The notes below the pieces were generated by a model that was not told the DNA's origin, searched no databases, and was given only the letters and a program-made list of their open reading frames with translations. 64,000 bases of DNA from RGIG2000 sp045612665 (GTDB lineage Bacteria; Bacillota; Clostridia; Oscillospirales; CAG-272): positions 1-64,000 of the forward strand of contig JAZKZO010000030.1 in NCBI GenBank assembly GCA_045612665.1, written 5' to 3'. Shown here piece after piece: positions 59,390 to 64,000 of the stretch. Each line of letters begins with the position of its first letter. Position 1 is the stretch's first letter. The position numbers and the translations under genes are program-made.

Positions 59390-60640
59390 ATGGAGCTTTT
59401 TGATACTGTTAAAAATATATGTGAGGGTGCAAAGGTTGCCTCTCGCTCTCTTGCTCTTTTGAGTGGCGAGAAAAGAAATGCGCTCCTTATAAAAATTGCC
59501 GATAATCTTAGTGCTAACGCATCGAAAATAATCGAGGCTAACGCGCTTGACCTTGCAAACGCAAAGGCTAACGGAATAAGCGACGCGATGCTCGACCGTC
59601 TTATGCTAAACGAGGCAAGAATTGACGGAATTAGCGATGCTATTGTTAAGATTGCATCTCTTGACGACCCTATTGGCGCAGGTGAAATCTTCACTCGTCC
59701 AAACGGTCTTGAAATACACAAAATGTGCGTGCCACTTGGTGTTGTTGCTATGATTTACGAGGCGCGCCCAAACGTTACTCCCGACGCATCATCTCTTTGT
59801 CTTAAAAGCGGAAATGCAGTTGTGCTAAGAGGTGGCAAGGAAGCCATCAACTCAAACAAGGCTATCGTTTCAGTAATTCGTGCTACTCTTTTAGAGTGCG
59901 GTGTTGATGAAAACGCCGTTTCACTTATCGAGGACACCTCTCGCGAGAGCGCAAACGTGCTTATGAGCATGCGCGGTTATATTGACGTTCTTATTCCACG
60001 CGGTGGAAAGGGACTTATAAAAAGCGTTGTTGAAAGGGCTAACGTTCCCGTTATCGAAACAGGTGCGGGCAACTGCCATCTTTTCGTTGACGAGAGTGCC
60101 GATATTGATATGGCAATCAAGGTCGCTCTTAACGCAAAATGCTCACGCCCAAGCGTATGTAACGCCATAGAAACAATTCTTTTGCACAAGAGTGTGGCAG
60201 ATAAGTTCTTGACTTTCTTCTATGACGAAACAAGAAAATACGCCCTCGATATTCGCGGATGCGAAAAATGCAAGGCTATCTTGCCTCAAATAAACGATGC
60301 AACCGATGAGGACTATGCAACCGAATATGACGATTATATCGTATCGGTCAAGGTTGTTGACGGTGTGGCAGATGCAGTTGCACACATAAACAAATACACA
60401 ACAGGACACAGTGAGGCTATTATCACGGAAAGCGCGCGAAATGCCGATTACTTTGTAAATAGCATTGATAGCTGTGCGCTATACGTAAACGCATCTACTC
60501 GCTTTACCGACGGTGGCGAGTTCGGCTTTGGCGCAGAGATTGGAATTTCCACTCAAAAGCTACACGTGAGAGGTCCTATGGGGCTTAGCGCGCTCACAAC
60601 CTCAAAATACATTATTAAGGGCGACGGACAGGTAAGATGA
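59390..60640 (+). CDS. proA: Glutamate-5-semialdehyde dehydrogenase
   Basis: A 416-residue gamma-glutamyl phosphate reductase, second step of proline synthesis. Conserved PLGVVAMIYEARPNVTPDA, LRGGKEAINSNKAI, the catalytic Cys in SRPSVCNAIETIL and the C-terminal FGFGAEIGISTQKLHVRGP. The length is standard. The stop overlaps the thiI start (ATGA). Confidence 0.97.
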   Translation: MELFDTVKNICEGAKVASRSLALLSGEKRNALLIKIADNLSANASKIIEANALDLANAKANGISDAMLDRLMLNEARIDGISDAIVKIASLDDPIGAGEIFTRPNGLEIHKMCVPLGVVAMIYEARPNVTPDASSLCLKSGNAVVLRGGKEAINSNKAIVSVIRATLLECGVDENAVSLIEDTSRESANVLMSMRGYIDVLIPRGGKGLIKSVVERANVPVIETGAGNCHLFVDESADIDMAIKVALNAKCSRPSVCNAIETILLHKSVADKFLTFFYDETRKYALDIRGCEKCKAILPQINDATDEDYATEYDDYIVSVKVVDGVADAVAHINKYTTGHSEAIITESARNADYFVNSIDSCALYVNASTRFTDGGEFGFGAEIGISTQKLHVRGPMGLSALTTSKYIIKGDGQVR

Positions 60641-61857
60641 AGGAAGTAATTTTATGTAAATACGGAGAGGTTATCCTTAAGGGCGCTAACCGTTCCGAAT
60701 TTGAAGCAAAAATGCTCAAGGAGCTTCGTAGAAGAGCTAAGCGTATCGGTAATTTCAAGATACATTATGCGCAATCTACCGTTTTTTGCGAGCCTCTTGA
60801 CGAGGATAGTAACGAGGCAATCGACGAGATGGCCGAGCAGGCAAAGCACGTTTTCGGCTTTGTCGGTGTTACTCGTGCAATCGCTTGCGAAAAAAATATG
60901 GACACCATTCTCGAAATGGTGAAAAAATACATTCCCGAGCGTCTTAAGGGCTACAAGTCCTTCAAGGCTACCGCGAAGCGTGCTGACAAGCGCTTCCCTC
61001 TTGGCTCTCCCGAGATTGCAGGAGAGGTCGGTGCGGCAATTTTAGAGGCTACGGGTGGTAAAATCAAGGTTGACCTTCACAATCCTGAAATTATAGTTCA
61101 GGTTGAGATAAGAGAAAGCCTTGCATACATTCACGCAGGTCAGGAAAAGGGCGCGGGCGGAATTCCCTCGGGCTCTAGTGGAAAGGGACTTCTCCTTTTG
61201 TCGGGCGGAATCGACTCCCCTGTTGCCGGCTTTATGATGGCAAAGCGCGGTGTGCTTATCGAGGCAATTCACTTTGAAAGCTATCCGTACACCTCGGAGC
61301 GTGCGCGTGAAAAGGTGCTTGAGCTTGCAAAGGTGCTAACCGATTACACAATGCGTATGAGAGTTCATATAGTTTCTCTTACAAAAATTCAAGAGCTTCT
61401 TCGCGACAACTGCGACGAGGATTATTTCACACTTCTTTTGAGAAGATATATGATGGCAATTTCCGTTAAGCTCGCACACGAGCTTGACTGTGATGCAATA
61501 ATCACAGGTGAAAGCCTCGGACAGGTTGCATCGCAAACTATGAAGGCTATAAACGTAACCAACGCAATGTCCGATATTCCTGTTTACCGTCCGCTTATCG
61601 GTATGGACAAGGAGGAAATCATTCAAATTTCAAGAAAAATCGGCGCATACGACACCTCTATTCTTCCTTACGAGGACTGTTGTACTGTCTTTACACCAAG
61701 GCATCCACGCACACGTCCCGAGCTTGAAAAGGTTATCGAGGAAGAAAACAAGCTCGACTTTAACGCACTAGTTGAGGAAGCGTATGCGACAAAATATGCA
61801 GTTGTTGTTAAGCAATTTGGAGATAATATAATCGAGGGGGAAGGCAAGGATGAGTAA
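60637..61857 (+). CDS. thiI: tRNA 4-thiouridine synthase ThiI (without rhodanese domain)
   Basis: A 406-residue ThiI: ferredoxin-like and THUMP domains (1-165), then the PP-loop ATPase with LLLSGGIDSPVAGFMMAKRG (about 185-204), the conserved GESLGQVASQT and the late YEDCCTVFTPRHPRTRP. It makes s4U8 in tRNA and may help thiazole synthesis. The C-terminal rhodanese domain of the E. coli form is absent, as in Bacillota where NifZ/IscS-type partners deliver sulfur. No cysteine desulfurase is adjacent. Overlaps proA by 4 and the DUF1292 gene by 8 bases. Confidence 0.95.
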   Translation: MKEVILCKYGEVILKGANRSEFEAKMLKELRRRAKRIGNFKIHYAQSTVFCEPLDEDSNEAIDEMAEQAKHVFGFVGVTRAIACEKNMDTILEMVKKYIPERLKGYKSFKATAKRADKRFPLGSPEIAGEVGAAILEATGGKIKVDLHNPEIIVQVEIRESLAYIHAGQEKGAGGIPSGSSGKGLLLLSGGIDSPVAGFMMAKRGVLIEAIHFESYPYTSERAREKVLELAKVLTDYTMRMRVHIVSLTKIQELLRDNCDEDYFTLLLRRYMMAISVKLAHELDCDAIITGESLGQVASQTMKAINVTNAMSDIPVYRPLIGMDKEEIIQISRKIGAYDTSILPYEDCCTVFTPRHPRTRPELEKVIEEENKLDFNALVEEAYATKYAVVVKQFGDNIIEGEGKDE

Positions 61858-62101
61858 AAAATATATCACGTTAGCCGATGAAACAGGCGCAAGCACTCTT
61901 TATGAGATTTTGGACGAATGTACAATTGACGGTGGCGCGTATCTCGCTATCGTGCCTGTCGCAACCGAGTATTATGTTGTCAAAAAGGTAAATGCTGGCA
62001 AGAAAAACGAGAGCTTCGTGTCAATTGACGGCAAGGAGCTTGAAAAGGCAGAGGGAATTTTCCAATCTCGTCTTAGCGCAATAGACTACGATAACGAATA
62101 A
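61850..62101 (+). CDS. DUF1292 family small protein
   Basis: An 83-residue DUF1292-type protein: ITLADETGASTLYEILDE (about 6-23) and YLAIVPVATEYYV (about 31-43) match the family pattern of a short beta-rich protein. The function is unknown; DUF1292 genes usually sit near Holliday-junction resolvase and alaS genes, so the thiI neighbourhood is atypical. The start lies within the last codons of thiI (8-base overlap) behind GGAAGG. Confidence 0.85.
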   Translation: MSKKYITLADETGASTLYEILDECTIDGGAYLAIVPVATEYYVVKKVNAGKKNESFVSIDGKELEKAEGIFQSRLSAIDYDNE

Positions 62102-62106
62102 AAAAA

Positions 62107-62138
62107 GAAAACAGGTTCGGTTGAACCTGTTTTTTATT
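62107..62138. terminator. Bidirectional terminator between DUF1292 and zupT genes
   Basis: An AAACAGGTTC-GGTT-GAACCTGTTT hairpin followed by TTTATT. Confidence 0.92.
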
Positions 62139-62889
62139 AGCCTAAAAGTATGTCGGTTACAAGCATTATGCAAAAGCCGACAAGGAGTGCGTACGTCGCG
62201 CCTCGCTGATGTCCGTCTCCGTGAGTTTCGGAGAGCATTTCATCACTTACAACGTAAAGCATTGTTCCGCCTGCAAACGCAAGAGCGAATGGCAAAACGA
62301 ATGATGCGATGCTTACGGCAAAATATCCGATAAACGTTCCGACAACCTCAACAAGTCCTGTAAAGGCTGCAATGAGGAAGGTTTTTGATGGCTTGATGCC
62401 CGATGCAATCATCGGTGGGATTATAATCATTCCCTCGGGGATATTCTGAAGGGCAATACCGATAGCGATAAGAAGCGCTTGATTTGTGTCATCGCTTCCA
62501 AAGCCAACGCCTGCCGCAATTCCCTCGGGAAGGTTGTGAATTGCAATTGCCGTTACAAAAAGGATTACCTTTGAAAGATTTGTAGCCCTATGCTCCTCGC
62601 TATCAACACCTGCAAGCTTATGAAGGTGAGGAACGAGCTTGTCTATTAAGTTAAGGCACACAGCACCGATAAAAATACCGACTACTGTGATTATAATTCC
62701 GTATTTTCCACCGTATTCAACCGACGGTATGATAAGTCCAATTACGCTCGCGGCAAGCATAATTCCTGCGGCAAAGGACATAACGATATCACTAAACTTG
62801 TGAGAAATATTTTTAAAGGCAAAGCCGATTATCGCACCGAAAACGGTTGCACCGCCAACGCCTAATGCAGTTAGTAAAACGAGCTCCAT
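62137..62889 (-). CDS. zupT: ZIP-family metal transporter
   Basis: A 250-residue ZIP transporter with eight predicted membrane segments. The metal-binding motifs are AIHNLPEGIAAG (helix 4, about 115-126) and LQNIPEGMII (helix 5, about 148-157), with a His-rich cytosolic loop KLVPHLHKLAG. It imports Zn2+ or other divalent metals. AAGGGGG precedes the start. Monocistronic and divergent from the rhamnosidase-like gene. Confidence 0.93.
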   Translation of the reverse strand: MELVLLTALGVGGATVFGAIIGFAFKNISHKFSDIVMSFAAGIMLAASVIGLIIPSVEYGGKYGIIITVVGIFIGAVCLNLIDKLVPHLHKLAGVDSEEHRATNLSKVILFVTAIAIHNLPEGIAAGVGFGSDDTNQALLIAIGIALQNIPEGMIIIPPMIASGIKPSKTFLIAAFTGLVEVVGTFIGYFAVSIASFVLPFALAFAGGTMLYVVSDEMLSETHGDGHQRGATYALLVGFCIMLVTDILLG

Positions 62890-62913
62890 AAAATCCCCCT
62901 TAATTTCTTATAC

Positions 62914-62942
62914 ATTTTATCATAAGGCTAGGATTATGTCAA
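62914..62942 (-). promoter_or_regulatory. zupT promoter
   Basis: Minus strand TTGACA, 17 bases, TAAAAT. Confidence 0.87.
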
Positions 62943-62960
62943 GATAAAATCGTGCGCTAC

Positions 62961-62989
62961 TTGACATAATTTTTCTTTAATAGTATAAT
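62961..62989 (+). promoter_or_regulatory. Promoter of the rhamnosidase-like gene
   Basis: Consensus TTGACA, 17 bases, TATAAT, with TGACATAAT context mirrored in the zupT promoter. Confidence 0.92.
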
Positions 62990-63026
62990 TAAATAAATAA
63001 GCAAGATTACTCTAAAGGAGATATTT

Positions 63027-64000
63027 ATGGTTTTCCAAAAAACAAAATTTGACAAGGCGACAAGCATTTGGCCCAAGGGACTTCGAGATGAGATGAACAT
63101 AACCGTTGCGTTTGTAGCCGAGTGCGATAAGGGAGATTTTACTCTTAGACTGTGCGCGCAAAGCGACTATCAGCTTTTTATAAACAAGGAATTTATAATG
63201 AGTGGCCCTTCCCGTGCAGGTCGTGGCTTTTATCGCGTTGATGAAATTGATGTTTCAAAGCATCTTACAAGAGATAAAAATGAGCTTTTGGTGCTAGTTA
63301 ACTCATACAGGTGCGACAATTTTTATCTAATAAATCAAGCCCCCTTCCTTTGCGCGGAGCTAATCGGCAAGGACGGTGCAAGCTGTGAAACAGGCTCTGA
63401 GGCGTGGCGCGCTTATCGCTATACGCAAAAGCTTCAAAGGGTACAAAGATACGCCTTTCAGCGTCCGTTTACCGAGGTGTATGACTTTACCTCTCTTTCT
63501 CCGCTTGAAATATGCGGCGAGGCGCTTGAATGTGAAAGCATTGAAATCGACACCTTTATTTGCCGTGAGGTAAGCTATCCTGTCTTTCCGTTTGAGCCGT
63601 ACAAGTGCGTTTTGGAGAGTGGCTTAGTTAGCACCGACAACACCTCTAGCCGTTTTTCGCCTTGGTGGGTGAATATGATTGGCAAGCAGTGCGACGGCTT
63701 TATTGATAGCGCTCTTGAGCTTAAATCGACCGATATTGCCGACTCTCTTACATATATCCCCGACAATATCACAGGCGACAAAATCGGCAAAAATCAGTAC
63801 AAGATGCTCGAAATGAGTGCTAATATAACGGGCTTTATCCGTGCCGAGCTTGAATGTGAGAGCGACACCACGCTTTGCCTTATTTTCGACGAAATTCTTA
63901 TTAACGGCAAGCTGAATTATCAAAGAATGGAATGTGCAAACATTCTCGTTTTCAAGCTTAAGGGTGGCAATAAATACACTCTTATCAGTGCCGAGCCTTA
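63027..64000 (+). CDS. Alpha-L-rhamnosidase-like protein, N-terminal part
   Basis: The first 324 codons are visible; the gene leaves the right edge. There is no signal peptide. The start is WPKGLRDEMNITVAFVAE, then a beta-sandwich with LRLCAQSDYQLFINKEFI, GPSRAGRGFYRVDEID and NELLVLVNSYRCDN. This is the pattern of the N-terminal galactose-binding-like domains of bacterial alpha-L-rhamnosidases (GH78), in which an R-AGRGxxRVDEID segment is common. The catalytic barrel lies outside, so the activity is not proven. AAAGGAG lies before the ATG. It probably acts on rhamnose-containing oligosaccharides in the cytosol. Confidence 0.65.
   Translation, partial: MVFQKTKFDKATSIWPKGLRDEMNITVAFVAECDKGDFTLRLCAQSDYQLFINKEFIMSGPSRAGRGFYRVDEIDVSKHLTRDKNELLVLVNSYRCDNFYLINQAPFLCAELIGKDGASCETGSEAWRAYRYTQKLQRVQRYAFQRPFTEVYDFTSLSPLEICGEALECESIEIDTFICREVSYPVFPFEPYKCVLESGLVSTDNTSSRFSPWWVNMIGKQCDGFIDSALELKSTDIADSLTYIPDNITGDKIGKNQYKMLEMSANITGFIRAELECESDTTLCLIFDEILINGKLNYQRMECANILVFKLKGGNKYTLISAEP

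Overview
The window looks like a chromosomal segment from a low-GC, Gram-positive anaerobe of the Clostridia (Bacillota), probably an uncultured gut lineage. The evidence is the set of marker genes (spoVG, nrdR, niaR, murC, lepA, hemW, zapA with a U32 peptidase, ywlG), the strong AGGAGG-type ribosome binding sites, about two dozen TTGACA/TATAAT-type promoters with 17-18 base spacers, and the many intrinsic terminators. The lineage is an inference, not a computed placement. I found no rRNA, tRNA, phage, insertion sequence or CRISPR array. No gene-free stretch exceeds 300 bases, and each longer gap holds a promoter, terminator, riboswitch or repeat described below.

Layout. 1-2.9 kb: a secreted protein ending in a CHAT-type (caspase-like) domain, translationally coupled to a lipoprotein cut off by the left edge. 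3.0-8.7 kb (minus): hisS-aspS-nhaC-nrdR, then spoVG. 8.9-12.0 kb (plus): murC, a methyltransferase and hslO, followed by a dispersed repeat. 12.1-13.8 kb: divergent trmO and a ribokinase-type kinase. 14-16 kb: a secreted BspA-like protein. 15.8-19.6 kb: the NAD de novo locus, with nadA divergent from a fused nadB-nadC and niaR. 19.7-22.7 kb: a large secreted DUF4886 protein coupled to a 54-residue small protein. 22.9-24.8 kb: an SDR oxidoreductase and KDG kinase. 24.9-26.7 kb: FMN riboswitch, riboflavin ECF transporter component and an OGG-type glycosylase. 26.8-34.2 kb: stand-alone GMP synthase ATPase subunit, alkaline phosphatase lipoprotein, ywlG, gpmI, rluA-type pseudouridine synthase, PiT phosphate permease and an amidase-like protein. 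34.4-41.1 kb: three paralogous clan GH-A glycoside hydrolases. 41.3-47.7 kb: Na/Pi transporter, glycosyltransferase, lepA-hemW. 47.8-51.4 kb: a 1206-residue BspA-like secreted protein. 51.6-54.9 kb: an RsgI-like lipoprotein, an ECF sigma factor and an RsgI-like anti-sigma. 54.9-58.4 kb (minus): zapA-U32-maf-nth. 58.6-62.1 kb: proB-proA-thiI-DUF1292. 62.1-64 kb: zupT and the start of an alpha-rhamnosidase-like gene.

How it fits together. Housekeeping operons are interleaved with a large exported proteome aimed at polysaccharide or surface interaction: three GH-A enzymes, two BspA-like proteins, the DUF4886 protein, the CHAT protein and an alkaline phosphatase. Three exported proteins share a previously unremarked C-x2-C plus GYxY module. 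The most system-like locus is 51.6-54.9 kb, where an ECF sigma factor is coupled to a membrane anti-sigma carrying an RsgI-type extracellular Asn-Pro domain, and a separate lipoprotein upstream carries a second copy of that domain. The NAD locus carries a nadB-nadC fusion that still keeps the ribosome binding site and start codon of the once separate nadC.
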